From NCBI RefSeq assembly GCF_013348805.1, contig NZ_CP054690.1, positions 2,046,001 to 2,110,000 on the forward strand: DNA of 64,000 nucleotides, in the 5' to 3' direction. The position numbers were made by a program, and so were the translations under genes. The DNA is from Rhodococcus sp. W8901. GTDB lineage: Bacteria > Actinomycetota > Actinomycetes > Mycobacteriales > Mycobacteriaceae. Below the pieces are notes generated by a model. The model searched no databases. It saw only the letters and a list, made by a program, of their open reading frames with translations, and was not told the origin of the DNA. Shown here piece by piece: positions 38,576 to 48,392 of the stretch (its first letter is position 1; each line of letters begins with the position of its first letter).

Positions 38576-40249
38576 CTAGCTCCCGAACGGCACCGGGCTC
38601 AGTCCCTTCGCCGGGGTGGTGCCGCAGCGGTCCATGGCCTCGAACAGTTTGGCGTGCATGGTCATCGCCTGTGCCGGTGCGAACCACGTGATGTTCAACG
38701 GATCGGCGCGGTTGTGCAGTTCGAGCGGGTCGGTGTCGAGGTCGTACATCTCGAACTGCGGGGGCACCACACCGGCGGGGTCGAAGTAGGCCGAGTACTT
38801 CCAGCGTCGGTCCCGGATGGTGCGCATGTGGTTGGGCTGGGTGACGATGTTCTGTCCGTCGGGGGTGGCGCAGTTCTGGTCGTCGTAGGTGAAGTGGACG
38901 ACCTCCTGCACCTCGGCGCTCGGTGACTGCGGGTGGGCGGCCGCGTCGGTCACGACCGGCATCAGATCGACGCCCTTGAAGTCCCACGCGGACCGGTCGG
39001 GGACGTCGGCGAGGGTGGCGAGCGTGGGCATCACGTCGATCAGTGTGGCGAGGGCGCCGGTCCGCACCGGTTGCGGGAACATCACCGGGTTGCTGATGAC
39101 CATCGGCACGCGGAGGGTCTCCTCGTAGGCGTTGAACACCTTCTGCCGCAGCCCGCCGTGCGAGAGTCCCATCTCGCCGTGGTCCGACATCCGGATCACC
39201 ACCGTCGAATCCCTTCTGCCGGGCTGGGATTCGAGCGCTTCGAGCACGGCACCGATGTGTTCGTCGACCACCTCGTGCATGTAGGCGTAGAAGTTGGCGT
39301 AGTTGTGGGCGGCGTCGGGGCCGACCAGCGGTCCGAGTCCGGCGGCCAGCAGCAACTCGGATTGCACCTGCGCGGTGGGTTTGAAGTTCGCGGCGAGCTT
39401 CTCGTCGTAGGTCGGTGGCAGTTCGATGCCCTGCTGGAAGATGCCGGGGGCGTCGGAACCGTAGTTGTCGCAGGTTCCGTTGATCGCGTCCCACGTCTGC
39501 GGATAGGCCAGCACGTCGTGCGGGTTGACGAACGAGACGATGAGCGCGAACGGGGTGTCGTCGCCGGCGGCGAGGCCGTGCAGGAAGTCCACGGCCTCGG
39601 CCGCGTAGCGGCTGTCGAGATCGGCGCACCCGCCACCGAAGTGGTCGGGGTTGGTGTCCTGGCCGCCCTCGGGCGGAATCCAGCCCTGGAATCCGTAGGC
39701 GGCGAGATCGGCGCCGGACGGGTCGCCGCCGTCGGAGCCCTTGCTCATGTGCCACTTGCCGCGGTAGTGCACGTTGTAGCCGGCCGATTCCAGCAGCTTG
39801 GCCATGTTCTGGCTGTCCAGTGGCAGGGTCGGCTCGGTGGGGGAGACCGTCCCGCCCTCGGTGAGTGTCGCGGTGACGCCGTGCTGCGCCGGGTAGAGGC
39901 CGGTGAAGAACGTACTGCGACTCGGCGAGCACATCGCCGCGTTGCAGAACGAGTTGTCGAACGACAATCCGGTGTCGGCCAGCCGTTTACGGTTGGGCAG
40001 GTTCTGCTCCGCCCATCCTTCGGGCCAGAACATCGGTCGGCGTTCCTGGTCGGTGATCACGACGACGATGTTGGGTCGACGCGGCACGCTGCCGGGCTGT
40101 TGGGCGACGGCCGGTTGCGGGGATGCGCCCGCACGCGTGGTCGCGCCCGCCATGCCGGCCAGCAGTAGCGCGCCGGCACCGCCCATGAGCGAGCGACGGC
40201 TCAGCGGGTGATCGATCGCGTCGAGTAGCGGTGTGCTCGGGGAGTCCAT
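38576..40249 (-). CDS. Tat-exported sulfatase
   Basis: A 557-residue periplasmic/cell-wall sulfatase. Start 40249 follows a ggag SD; N-terminus LSRRSLMGGAGALLLAGMAG is a twin-arginine signal. The formylglycine motif is CSPSRSTFFTGLYP (Cys about residue 90), with the metal-binding IVVVITDQERRP near 63 and MSDHGEMGLSHGGL near 320. All are typical of the arylsulfatase/choline-sulfatase family. Cys-type, so it needs an FGE enzyme elsewhere in the genome. Length is normal. The preferred sulfate ester cannot be read from sequence. Confidence 0.88.
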   Translation of the reverse strand: MDSPSTPLLDAIDHPLSRRSLMGGAGALLLAGMAGATTRAGASPQPAVAQQPGSVPRRPNIVVVITDQERRPMFWPEGWAEQNLPNRKRLADTGLSFDNSFCNAAMCSPSRSTFFTGLYPAQHGVTATLTEGGTVSPTEPTLPLDSQNMAKLLESAGYNVHYRGKWHMSKGSDGGDPSGADLAAYGFQGWIPPEGGQDTNPDHFGGGCADLDSRYAAEAVDFLHGLAAGDDTPFALIVSFVNPHDVLAYPQTWDAINGTCDNYGSDAPGIFQQGIELPPTYDEKLAANFKPTAQVQSELLLAAGLGPLVGPDAAHNYANFYAYMHEVVDEHIGAVLEALESQPGRRDSTVVIRMSDHGEMGLSHGGLRQKVFNAYEETLRVPMVISNPVMFPQPVRTGALATLIDVMPTLATLADVPDRSAWDFKGVDLMPVVTDAAAHPQSPSAEVQEVVHFTYDDQNCATPDGQNIVTQPNHMRTIRDRRWKYSAYFDPAGVVPPQFEMYDLDTDPLELHNRADPLNITWFAPAQAMTMHAKLFEAMDRCGTTPAKGLSPVPFGS

Positions 40250-40360
40250 CGGGTGATCTCCATCCTGCAGACAACGGCGTGAGGCAGGCGTACGGATCGT
40301 CATTCTCACCCACCTTTGACCCCCTGAGCTGCGGTTCGGGCAATTGTCGGGATCAAACCC

Positions 40361-40390
40361 TGGACTTACATGGACTTCCAACTATAGGAT
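40361..40390 (+). promoter_or_regulatory. Candidate promoter of the valine operon
   Basis: tggact (40361-40366) and taggat (40385-40390) are separated by 18 bases, 75 bases before the mmsA start, within the divergent sulfatase-mmsA gap. Confidence 0.4.
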
Positions 40391-40464
40391 CAGCGAAGAA
40401 TGTTGAAGGTGACGTGTGTCTCCTTCGCCTCCCCGCAGCGACCAGCAAAGGACGGGTTCGGACA

Positions 40465-41970
40465 ATGAGCGTTCGAGAGCTCTCCCATTTCATCGGCGGC
40501 AAGCGCACCCCCGGAACGTCCGGCCAATTCGCCGACGTGTACGACCCCAACACGGGGCAGGTGCAGGCGCGCGTGCCGCTCGCCGACAAGGCCGAGACCG
40601 AGGCAGTGATCGCGAATGCTGTTGATGCGCAGCGGGAGTGGGCGGCATGGAATCCGCAGCGCCGCGCCCGCGTCCTGATGCGGTTCCTGCAGCTGATCCA
40701 GGAGGAGATGGAGCCGCTCGCGCGACTGCTGTCCTCCGAGCACGGCAAGACCATCGCCGACGCGAAGGGCGACATCCAGCGCGGCCTCGAGGTGGTCGAG
40801 TTCGCCGTCGGTATCCCGCACCTGCTCAAGGGCGAGTACACCGAGAGCGCCGGTAGCGGCATCGACGTGTTCTCGATGCGTCAGCCCCTCGGCGTGGTCG
40901 CCGGCATCACGCCGTTCAACTTCCCCGCGATGATCCCGCTGTGGAAGGCCGCGCCCGCTCTCGCGTGCGGCAATGCGTTCATCCTCAAGCCGTCCGAGCG
41001 GGACCCGTCGGTGCCGCTGCGGCTGGCCGAGCTGTTCCTCGAGGCGGGCCTGCCGCCGGGCGTCTTCAACGTCGTCAACGGTGACAAGGGCGCGGTCGAC
41101 GTGCTGCTCACCGATCCGCGGGTCAAGGCCCTCGGCTTCGTCGGCTCCACCCCGATCGCGCAGTACATCTACGAGACCGCCGCGGCGCACGGCAAGCGCG
41201 CGCAGTGCTTCGGCGGTGCCAAGAACCACGCGATCGTGATGCCCGACGCCGACCTCGACCAGGTCGCGGACGCCCTCGTCGGCGCCGGCTACGGCTCCGC
41301 CGGTGAGCGCTGCATGGCCATCTCGGTCGCCGTGCCGGTCGGTGAGGAGACCGCCGACGCGCTCGTCGCGAAGCTCACCGAGCGGGTCGGCAAGCTGAGG
41401 ATCGGCACCTCCGACGACGAGAACGCCGACTTCGGCCCGCTCGTCGGCGCCGACGCCCTGGCCCGGGTGAACAACTACGTGCAGATCGGTGTCGACGAGG
41501 GCGCCGAGCTGGTGGTCGACGGCCGCGGCTTCACGCTCGACGGCCACGAGGACGGATTCTTCGCCGGCGCAACGCTGTTCGACCGCGTCACCCCGGAGAT
41601 GCGGATCTACAAGGAGGAGATCTTCGGACCCGTCCTGCAGGTGGTGCGCGCGCACGACTACGAGGAGGCGCTGCGCCTGCCGAGCGAGCACGAGTACGGC
41701 AACGGCGTCGCGATCTTCACCCGCGACGGTGACACCGCCCGCGACTTCTGCGCCCGGGTCGACACCGGCATGGTCGGCGTCAACGTCCCGATCCCCGTGC
41801 CGATCGCCTACCACACGTTCGGCGGCTGGAAGCGGTCCGGATTCGGCGACCTCAACCAGCACGGTCCGGACTCGATCCGCTTCTACACCAAGACCAAGAC
41901 GGTCACGCAGCGCTGGCCCTCCGGTGTCAAGGAGCATGCGGACCACTTCGTCATCCCCACGATGGACTGA
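40465..41970 (+). CDS. mmsA: CoA-acylating methylmalonate-semialdehyde dehydrogenase
   Basis: A 501-residue aldehyde dehydrogenase-superfamily enzyme converting methylmalonate semialdehyde to propionyl-CoA. ITPFNFPAMIPLWKAAPALA, GFVGSTPIAQYIYETAA, and the nucleophile block GERCMAISVAVPVG with GGAKNHAIVMPDADLD before it mark MmsA rather than other ALDHs. The ending FGDLNQHGPDSIRFYTKTKTV is also characteristic when read in parts (GPDSIRFYTKTKT). First gene of a six-gene valine-catabolic operon. Full length. Confidence 0.94.
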   Translation: MSVRELSHFIGGKRTPGTSGQFADVYDPNTGQVQARVPLADKAETEAVIANAVDAQREWAAWNPQRRARVLMRFLQLIQEEMEPLARLLSSEHGKTIADAKGDIQRGLEVVEFAVGIPHLLKGEYTESAGSGIDVFSMRQPLGVVAGITPFNFPAMIPLWKAAPALACGNAFILKPSERDPSVPLRLAELFLEAGLPPGVFNVVNGDKGAVDVLLTDPRVKALGFVGSTPIAQYIYETAAAHGKRAQCFGGAKNHAIVMPDADLDQVADALVGAGYGSAGERCMAISVAVPVGEETADALVAKLTERVGKLRIGTSDDENADFGPLVGADALARVNNYVQIGVDEGAELVVDGRGFTLDGHEDGFFAGATLFDRVTPEMRIYKEEIFGPVLQVVRAHDYEEALRLPSEHEYGNGVAIFTRDGDTARDFCARVDTGMVGVNVPIPVPIAYHTFGGWKRSGFGDLNQHGPDSIRFYTKTKTVTQRWPSGVKEHADHFVIPTMD

Positions 41971-41974
41971 CGCG

Positions 41975-43120
41975 GTGAAGAAGTACGTGCCGAGCTGGCA
42001 CGACGACGAGGTCAGGGCGCTCTCCGAACTGGCGGCCGGATTCTTCGAACGCGAGGTCGTCGCCAACAACGAGAAGTGGGAGGCGCAGCGCCGCATCGAT
42101 CGCGACGTCTGGCACACGGCCGGCAAGCTCGGACTGCTCTGCTGCTCGATTCCCGAGGAATACGGTGGCGGCGGAGGTACGTTCGCGCACGATCTCGCGG
42201 TGTTCGAGGCGCAGGGCTATGCGGGTGACCTCGCGTTCGGGGTCTCCGTACACAGCGGAATCGTCGCGCACTACATCAACGAGTACGGCACGGAGGAGCA
42301 GAAGCGGACCTGGCTGCCCGGCATGGCGTCCGGGGAGATCCTCGGCGCCATCGGGATGACCGAACCGGGCGCAGGGTCCGACCTCAAGGCCATCCGGACG
42401 ACGGCCGTCAGGGACGGCGACCACTACGTCGTCAACGGTTCCAAGACGTTCATCACCAACGGTTCGTCGGCCGACATGATCGTCCTGGCGGTCAAGACGG
42501 ATCCCAAGGCCGGCGCCCGGGGAATCTCGTTGTTGATCGTCGACCTGCGGGACTGCCCCGGATTCACGGTGGGACGGGTGCTCGACAAGGTGGGGCAGCA
42601 CGCCGCGGACACCTCCGAACTGTCCTTCGTCGATGTGAGGGTTCCGGTTTCGAACCGGTTGGGTGAGGAGGGCCGAGGCTTCGGTCAGCTCGTCGCGCAA
42701 CTCGTCCAGGAACGGTTGATCATCGCGGCCCAGGCGTCGGGTGCCATGAACCGGGCCGTCGAGGAAACCGTCGCCTACGTCAAGTCCCGGCAGGCGTTCG
42801 GCCACAGCCTGTTCGAGTTCCAGAACACGGCGTTCGAACTCGCCGAGTGTCAGACGATTGCACGAACGTGCGAGGTGTTTCTCGACCACTGTATCCGGGA
42901 ACACCTGCGGGGAGACCTCGACGCGGCGGAAGCGGCCATGGCGAAGTACTGGCTCACCGACAAACAGTGCGAGGTCGTCGACCGCTGCGTGCAGCTGCAC
43001 GGTGGTTACGGGTACATGCGCGAGTACCTCGTTGCCCGCATGTACGAGGACGCACGGGTGCAGAAGATCTACGCGGGTGCCAACGAGGTCATGAAGGGGA
43101 TCATCGCGAAATCTCTCTGA
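41975..43120 (+). CDS. Acyl-CoA dehydrogenase
   Basis: A 381-residue FAD enzyme from a GTG 4 bases after the mmsA stop. FAD/substrate blocks: GMTEPGAGSDLKAIRTTA, the FITNGSSADMIVLAVKT strand, and QASGAMNRAVEETVAYVKSR with QAFGHSLFEFQ. The C-terminal catalytic Glu region is QLHGGYGYMREYLVARMYED and YAGANEVMKGIIAKSL (ANEVMK). Position in the mms operon suggests isobutyryl-CoA or a related short branched acyl-CoA, but a second dehydrogenase follows, so their division of labour is unclear. All catalytic residues are intact. Confidence 0.88.
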   Translation: MKKYVPSWHDDEVRALSELAAGFFEREVVANNEKWEAQRRIDRDVWHTAGKLGLLCCSIPEEYGGGGGTFAHDLAVFEAQGYAGDLAFGVSVHSGIVAHYINEYGTEEQKRTWLPGMASGEILGAIGMTEPGAGSDLKAIRTTAVRDGDHYVVNGSKTFITNGSSADMIVLAVKTDPKAGARGISLLIVDLRDCPGFTVGRVLDKVGQHAADTSELSFVDVRVPVSNRLGEEGRGFGQLVAQLVQERLIIAAQASGAMNRAVEETVAYVKSRQAFGHSLFEFQNTAFELAECQTIARTCEVFLDHCIREHLRGDLDAAEAAMAKYWLTDKQCEVVDRCVQLHGGYGYMREYLVARMYEDARVQKIYAGANEVMKGIIAKSL

Positions 43121-43168
43121 CGACGGCGGCCACAGCGTGATCCTGACGACGAACTAGGAGCGAAGGCA

Positions 43169-44317
43169 ATGTTCAGACTTTCCGACGACGAGCGCGCCAT
43201 CAGCGACACCGCGCGCGACTTCGCCGCGGAGTACCTGGCGCCCAACGCGATCGAATGGGACCAGACCAAGCACTTCCCGGTGGATGTGCTGCGCAAGGCC
43301 GGCGCGCTCGGCATGGGCGGCATCTACATCCGCGAGGACGTGGGCGGCTCCGGCCTGACCCGACTCGACGGCGTCCGCATCTTCGAGCAGCTCGCGACGG
43401 GCTGCCCGTCGATCGCCGCGTACATCTCCATCCACAACATGGTGACGTGGATGATCGACGAGTTCGGCGACGACGAGCAGCGGCGCCGCTGGGTGCCGGG
43501 ACTGGCGTCGATGGAGCAGTTGGGCAGCTACTGCCTCACCGAGCCGGGCGCCGGATCCGACGCGGCGGCCCTGAGCACCAAGGCCGTTCGCGACGGCGAC
43601 GACTACGTCCTCACGGGCGTCAAGCAGTTCATCTCCGGGGCCGGCACCTCCGACGTCTACGTCGTCATGGCGCGGACCGGGTCGGTCGGCGCCCGCGGCA
43701 TCTCGGCGTTCATCGTGCCGAAGGACGCGCCCGGACTGTCGTTCGGCGCCAACGAGAAGAAGATGGGCTGGAACGCGCAGCCCACCCGCCAGGTGATCCT
43801 CGACGAGGTGCGGGTGCCGGCGGCGAACCTGCTCGGTGGCGAGGGCGAGGGCTTCCGGATCGCGATGAAGGGGCTCAACGGCGGGCGGCTCAACATCGCC
43901 GCGTGCTCGGTGGGCGGGGCGCAGGCCGCGCTCGACAAGGCGGTCGCGTACCTCGCGGAGCGCAAGGCGTTCGGGTCGGCGCTGATCGAGTCGCAGGCGC
44001 TGCAGTTCCAGTTGGCCGACATGCGGATCGAGCTCGAGGCCGCACGCACCCTGCTGTGGCGGGCCGCGGACGCGCTCGACGCGGACACCGCGGACAAGGT
44101 GGAGCTGTGCGCGATGGCCAAGCGGTTCGCCACCGACACCGGGTTCGACGTCGCGAACAAGGCGCTGCAGCTGCACGGCGGCTACGGCTATCTGGCGGAA
44201 TACGGATTGGAGAAGATCGTGCGTGACCTGCGGGTGCACCAGATCCTGGAGGGGACCAACGAGATCATGCGGATCGTGGTGGCCCGCTCGGTCGTCGGAT
44301 CGGCGGGCCCGGCGTGA
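43169..44317 (+). CDS. Acyl-CoA dehydrogenase, isobutyryl-CoA dehydrogenase type
   Basis: A 382-residue FAD enzyme starting MFRLSDDERAISDTARDFA, after a gaagg-type SD. Blocks: LGMGGIYIREDVGGSGL, YCLTEPGAGSDAAALSTKA, KKMGWNAQPTRQVILDEVRV, QLHGGYGYLAEYGLEKIVRD and EGTNEIMRIVVAR, where Glu of TNEIMR is the catalytic base. The MGWNAQPTRQV block is like that of mammalian and bacterial isobutyryl-CoA dehydrogenases (ACAD8), fitting valine degradation: isobutyryl-CoA to methacrylyl-CoA. It overlaps the next gene by 4 bases. Confidence 0.88.
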   Translation: MFRLSDDERAISDTARDFAAEYLAPNAIEWDQTKHFPVDVLRKAGALGMGGIYIREDVGGSGLTRLDGVRIFEQLATGCPSIAAYISIHNMVTWMIDEFGDDEQRRRWVPGLASMEQLGSYCLTEPGAGSDAAALSTKAVRDGDDYVLTGVKQFISGAGTSDVYVVMARTGSVGARGISAFIVPKDAPGLSFGANEKKMGWNAQPTRQVILDEVRVPAANLLGGEGEGFRIAMKGLNGGRLNIAACSVGGAQAALDKAVAYLAERKAFGSALIESQALQFQLADMRIELEAARTLLWRAADALDADTADKVELCAMAKRFATDTGFDVANKALQLHGGYGYLAEYGLEKIVRDLRVHQILEGTNEIMRIVVARSVVGSAGPA

Positions 44318-45408
44318 GCGAATCTCTCGGAAGCGACGACGCCGAGGTCCGCGAGGTCATTGTCGACCGGGTCGGCGACCTCGGGCGGATCACACTCAAC
44401 CGGCCCAAGGCGATCAACGCACTGAACCATGCCATGGTGCGGCAGATGGCCGCCGCGCTGCTCGAATGGTCGGACGACGACGCGGTCCGCGCGGTGCTGC
44501 TGCGGGGCGCCGGCGAGCGTGGCCTGTGCGCGGGCGGCGACATCGTCTCGATCTACCACGATGCCCGCGAGGGCGGTAACGGCTCGCGGGACTTCTGGCG
44601 GGACGAGTACGTGCTCAACGCCGCGATCGCCCGCTACGGCAAGCCGTACGTCGCGATCATGGACGGCATCGTCATGGGCGGCGGCGTCGGCGTCTCGGCG
44701 CACGGCAAGGTCCGGGTCGTGACCGAGCGGTCGATGATCGGGATGCCGGAGGTGGGCATCGGATTCGTGCCCGACGTCGGTGGCACCTACCTGCTGTCGC
44801 GGGCGCCCGGTGAACTCGGGACCCATATCGCGCTCACCACGGCGCGTTTGACGGCGGGCGACGCGATCCACTGCGGCTTCGCCGACCACTTCGTCCCGTC
44901 CGACCGGATCGCCGCCCTCGAGGAGGCACTCGTCGGCGGATCTGTGGAGTCGGCGCTCGCCGAGTTCGCCGAGCCTGCGCCGGCGTCGGACCTGGCGGCC
45001 CGGCAGGATTGGATCGACGCGGCCTACGCGGCCGACACCGTCGAGGAGATCGTCGCGAACCTGCGCTCCAGCGGCATCCCGGAGGCCGATGCCGCCGCCG
45101 ACCAGATCCTCGCGAAGTCGCCGACCGCGGCGAAGGTGACGTTGCGGGCGCTGCGGCGCGCGCGTGAGCTCGACCGCCTCGAGGCCGTGCTGGATCAGGA
45201 GTACCGGGTGTCGTTGGCGTGCCTCGGATCCCACGATCTGGTGGAGGGCATCCGGGCGCAGGTGGTAGAGAAGGACCGTAACCCCGCATGGTCGCCGTCG
45301 ACCCTCGAGGCGGTCACCGACGAACACGTGGATCGATTCTTCGAGTCGCTCGGCGAGGCCGAACTGGGCCTGACCGCGGCACTCGTGAGTGGGGAGGAAC
45401 AGCGATGA
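44314..45408 (+). CDS. 3-hydroxyisobutyryl-CoA hydrolase (enoyl-CoA hydratase superfamily)
   Basis: A 364-residue crotonase-fold enzyme, longer than hydratases (about 260) as expected for HIBYL-CoA hydrolases. [20 protein letters not shown], oxyanion block [32 protein letters not shown] and [20 protein letters not shown] are visible; Glu and Asp of the last block are the catalytic pair. C-terminal extension includes [24 protein letters not shown] start overlaps the preceding stop. It releases 3-hydroxyisobutyrate for the next enzyme, MmsB. Confidence 0.9.
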   Translation: MSESLGSDDAEVREVIVDRVGDLGRITLNRPKAINALNHAMVRQMAAALLEWSDDDAVRAVLLRGAGERGLCAGGDIVSIYHDAREGGNGSRDFWRDEYVLNAAIARYGKPYVAIMDGIVMGGGVGVSAHGKVRVVTERSMIGMPEVGIGFVPDVGGTYLLSRAPGELGTHIALTTARLTAGDAIHCGFADHFVPSDRIAALEEALVGGSVESALAEFAEPAPASDLAARQDWIDAAYAADTVEEIVANLRSSGIPEADAAADQILAKSPTAAKVTLRALRRARELDRLEAVLDQEYRVSLACLGSHDLVEGIRAQVVEKDRNPAWSPSTLEAVTDEHVDRFFESLGEAELGLTAALVSGEEQR

Positions 45409-46316
45409 GCAGTACCGATGTCACCGTAGGGTTCGTCGGACTAGGCCACATGGGCGGTCCGATGGCCGCGAACCTGGCGAAGGCGGGCTACCGCGTCAAC
45501 GGGTTCGACCTCGCCGAGGCCGCGCTCGACCAGGCCCGCCGAGACGGCGTGACCGTCGCCCCGTCGGCGCACGCCGCGGCCACCGACGCCGATGTCGTCA
45601 TCACGATGCTGCCCAGCGGCAAGCACGTGCTGGACCTGTACGAGAGTGGGCTGCTGGCGGCAGCGCGGCCGGGCACGCTGTTCGTGGACTGCTCCACGAT
45701 CGACGTCGCCGACGCCCGCGCGGCCCACGAGCTGGCCGAGCTGGCCGGACACCGCAGCGTCGACGCTCCGGTGTCGGGCGGTGTCATGGGCGCGAGCGCG
45801 GGCACCCTCGCGTTCATGGTCGGCGGCGCCGACGAGGACTTCGAGGCGGCGCACCCGCTGCTCGAGGTGATGGGCCGCAAGGTGGTCCACTGCGGCGGTC
45901 CGGGCGTCGGCCAGGCGGCGAAGATCTGCAACAACATGATCCTCGGCGTCTCGATGATCGCGATCAGCGAGGCGTTCGTGCTGGGCGAGAAGCTGGGCCT
46001 GAGCAACCAGGCACTGTTCGACGTCGCATCCAACGCGTCGGGGCAGTGCTGGGCGCTCACCACCAACTGCCCGGTCCCGGGACCGGTGCCGACGAGCCCG
46101 GCGAACAACAACTACCAGCCGGGGTTCGCGGCGGCGCTCATGGACAAGGATCTCGGTCTGGCATCGAACGCGTTGCGCGCCAACGGTGTCGATGCCGAGC
46201 TCGGCATGCGCGCGGCCGAGCTGTACCGGCGGTTCCACGAGACCGGACACGGCGGCGAGGACTTCTCGGCGATCATCAGGGACATCAGGGACAGGTCGAA
46301 CGGAGGCACTCGATGA
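45405..46316 (+). CDS. mmsB: 3-hydroxyisobutyrate dehydrogenase
   Basis: A 303-residue beta-hydroxyacid dehydrogenase. N-terminal NAD motif [20 protein letters not shown], substrate loop [20 protein letters not shown], catalytic Lys in [15 protein letters not shown], and the cofactor block [14 protein letters not shown]. These assign it to 3-hydroxyisobutyrate rather than tartronate semialdehyde. Oxidises 3-hydroxyisobutyrate to methylmalonate semialdehyde, the MmsA substrate. ATGA overlaps with both neighbours keep the stoichiometry coupled. Confidence 0.94.
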   Translation: MSSTDVTVGFVGLGHMGGPMAANLAKAGYRVNGFDLAEAALDQARRDGVTVAPSAHAAATDADVVITMLPSGKHVLDLYESGLLAAARPGTLFVDCSTIDVADARAAHELAELAGHRSVDAPVSGGVMGASAGTLAFMVGGADEDFEAAHPLLEVMGRKVVHCGGPGVGQAAKICNNMILGVSMIAISEAFVLGEKLGLSNQALFDVASNASGQCWALTTNCPVPGPVPTSPANNNYQPGFAAALMDKDLGLASNALRANGVDAELGMRAAELYRRFHETGHGGEDFSAIIRDIRDRSNGGTR

Positions 46317-47089
46317 CGGACTACGAGACCATTCTGGTCGGACGCACGGGGCGGGTGGGCATGATCACGCTCAACCGTCCCGAGGCGCTCAATGCGCTGA
46401 ACGCGCAGTTGATGTCGGAGGTGGTGGCCGCCGTCGACGACTTCGAGCGCGACCGCGGTATCGGCGCCATCCTGATCACCGGCTCGGATCGCGCGTTCGC
46501 GGCCGGCGCCGACATCAAGGAGATGCAGAGCAAGTCGTTCATGGAGATGTACCTCGACGACTGGTTCTCGGCGTGGGACCGGCTGGCCGCGGCCCGCAAG
46601 CCCATCGTCGCCGCCGTCGCCGGGTATGCGCTCGGGGGCGGCTGTGAGCTCGCGATGATGTGCGACGTGCTGCTCGCCGCGGATTCGGCGAAGTTCGGTC
46701 AGCCCGAGATCAAGCTGGGTGTCCTCCCGGGTATCGGTGGCTCGCAGCGACTCACGCGGGCCGTCGGGAAGGCGAAGGCGATGGACCTGTGCCTCACCGG
46801 GCGGACGATTGACGCCGAGGAGGCCGAGCGGGCCGGTCTGGTCGCGCGGGTGGTCCCGGCGATCGACCTCATGGACGAGGCCATCGCCACGGCGTCGAAG
46901 ATCGCCGACATGTCGCTGCCGATCGCGATGATGGTCAAGGAATCCGTCAACCGCGCGTTCGAATCGACGCTGTCCGAGGGCGTGCGCTTCGAGCGGCGAG
47001 TGTTCCACTCGGCGTTCGCAACCCAGGATCAGAAGGAAGGCATGGCCGCCTTCACCGAGAAGCGGGATCCCAACTTCGGGCACCACTGA
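46313..47089 (+). CDS. Enoyl-CoA hydratase
   Basis: A 258-residue crotonase. [20 protein letters not shown], oxyanion and Glu blocks [33 protein letters not shown] and [19 protein letters not shown] (two catalytic Glu) are all intact. It probably hydrates methacrylyl-CoA to 3-hydroxyisobutyryl-CoA, completing the pathway. ATG overlaps the mmsB stop, with a cggagg SD. Last gene of the operon, followed by a strong hairpin. General short-chain enoyl-CoA hydratase activity is equally likely. Confidence 0.92.
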   Translation: MTDYETILVGRTGRVGMITLNRPEALNALNAQLMSEVVAAVDDFERDRGIGAILITGSDRAFAAGADIKEMQSKSFMEMYLDDWFSAWDRLAAARKPIVAAVAGYALGGGCELAMMCDVLLAADSAKFGQPEIKLGVLPGIGGSQRLTRAVGKAKAMDLCLTGRTIDAEEAERAGLVARVVPAIDLMDEAIATASKIADMSLPIAMMVKESVNRAFESTLSEGVRFERRVFHSAFATQDQKEGMAAFTEKRDPNFGHH

Positions 47090-47095
47090 GTACCG

Positions 47096-47146
47096 GAACG
47101 CGCATCGGCCCCGTATCGCTCGTCGGTACGGGGCCGATGCGCGTTC
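47096..47146. terminator. Bidirectional terminator between valine operon and MarR gene
   Basis: A perfect 20-bp stem (47096-47115 with 47127-47146) around an 11-base loop, 7 bases after the hydratase stop and 10 bases past the convergent marR-like stop. Confidence 0.85.
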
Positions 47147-47155
47147 GGTGTTATC

Positions 47156-47692
47156 TCAGTGCCACTTGCCCGGCTGGTCGCCGGTGTCGAAATCGCCTGC
47201 CTGATAGCGCAGTTCGGTGAGGACGCGGATCAATGAATCCAACTGCTCGGGGGCGAGTCCGGGTTCGGCGAACACCTGCGCGTTGAGCGCCTCGGTCGCC
47301 CGCAGCGCGAGGGCGCGCCCCTCGTCGGAGATCTCGACGAGGGTGGCACGCCGGTCGGTCGGGTGCGGCACCCGCCGGACCAGACCCGCGTCCTCGAGGC
47401 GGTCCACGGCGTTGGTGACACTCGTCGGGTGGACCTGCAGGCGGGCACTGGCCTTCGCCATCGGCAGGGCGCCGGAGCGAGTGAACGTCAGCAGCGTGAG
47501 TAGTTCGTAGCGGGAGAAGGTGAGCCCGAACGGTTTCAGTGCCTTCTCGACGCGCGCCATCATGATCTGCTGAGCCCGCATCAGCGACGTCACGGCCGCC
47601 ATGCCGTCGGCCACTGCGCCCCAGCCGTGCTGCGTCCACTGGCGGTGCGCTTCCTCGATCGGATCCAGCGGCAGTGGTGACGGTGACGGCAT
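47156..47692 (-). CDS. MarR-family transcriptional regulator
   Basis: A 178-residue winged-HTH protein. LKPFGLTFSRYELLTLLTF starts the DNA-binding core; ARLQVHPTSVTNAVDRLEDAG is the recognition helix, followed by the wing DRRATLVEISDEGRALA, typical of MarR. Dimerisation helices lie at both ends. Length is normal. It is convergent with the valine operon, so there is no shared promoter, but it may still regulate that operon. Many MarR proteins in this position respond to acyl-CoA or aromatic ligands (inference). Confidence 0.87.
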   Translation of the reverse strand: MPSPSPLPLDPIEEAHRQWTQHGWGAVADGMAAVTSLMRAQQIMMARVEKALKPFGLTFSRYELLTLLTFTRSGALPMAKASARLQVHPTSVTNAVDRLEDAGLVRRVPHPTDRRATLVEISDEGRALALRATEALNAQVFAEPGLAPEQLDSLIRVLTELRYQAGDFDTGDQPGKWH

Positions 47693-47860
47693 GCGTCGAT
47701 CATCCCATGCTGCGCCGGGCGAATCGACCGCTGTCCCTCCCCGAAACGCGCTCGGACGTGCTCTGGGGGCAGACGGCGGCGGTATCCGATCTGTCTGATT
47801 CGGCTAGGCTGGCTCGGACCGGTGTACTGCGGATACAGAGCGTGAACGAGGAGGAATCTC

Positions 47861-48316
47861 ATGGGATTTTGGGATCAGCTCAAGTCGAAGACCCAGGAAA
47901 TGAGCGGACAGCTTCAGACGAAGACCGCGCAGTTCAAGAACAAGGAATTCGCGAACGGCTCCATGGCGATGTGCGCGCTGATCGCGGCCGCCGACGGCAG
48001 CATCGATCCGTCCGAGCGTCAGAAGACGGCAGCGCTCATCATGAACAACCAGTCGCTGCAGGTGTTCGACTCCTCCGAACTGCGTGAGAAGTTCGACTGG
48101 TACTGCGACAAGCTGGCCGGAGACTTCGACTTCGGCAAGGTCGAGGCCACCGCGACGATCGGCAAGCTGAAGTCCAAGCCGGAGCAGGCGCGCGCGGTCA
48201 TCCAGATCGGCATCATCATCGGTGGCGCGGACGGCAACTTCGACCAGCACGAGAAGGCCGCCGTCAAGGAGGCCTGCTTCGCGGTCGGCATCGATCCGTC
48301 CGAGTTCGAGCTCTGA
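47861..48316 (+). CDS. terB: TerB-family tellurite resistance/stress protein
   Basis: A 151-residue helical protein after a gaggaggaa SD. Two TerB metal-binding blocks: ALIAAADGSIDPSERQKTAA (about 40-60) and GIIIGGADGNFDQHEKAAVKE-like segment near 120 (ADGNFDQHE). Each has the conserved acidic residues. Matches full-length TerB. TerB is cytoplasmic, associates with the membrane and links TerC- and TerD-type proteins in the Ter stress complex. It opens the Ter island. Confidence 0.9.
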   Translation: MGFWDQLKSKTQEMSGQLQTKTAQFKNKEFANGSMAMCALIAAADGSIDPSERQKTAALIMNNQSLQVFDSSELREKFDWYCDKLAGDFDFGKVEATATIGKLKSKPEQARAVIQIGIIIGGADGNFDQHEKAAVKEACFAVGIDPSEFEL

Positions 48317-48330
48317 TCCTGCAGATTTCG

Positions 48331-48369
48331 TGCCCTCGGCGTTCGACAGGTCCGTGAACGCCGGGGGCA
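48331..48369 (+). terminator. Hairpin after terB
   Basis: tgccctcggcgttc (48331-48344) pairs with gaacgccgggggca (48356-48369) with one wobble, 14 bases after the terB stop. Confidence 0.65.
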
Positions 48370-48392
48370 TTGCTCTGCGCCGGGCGGGACGC

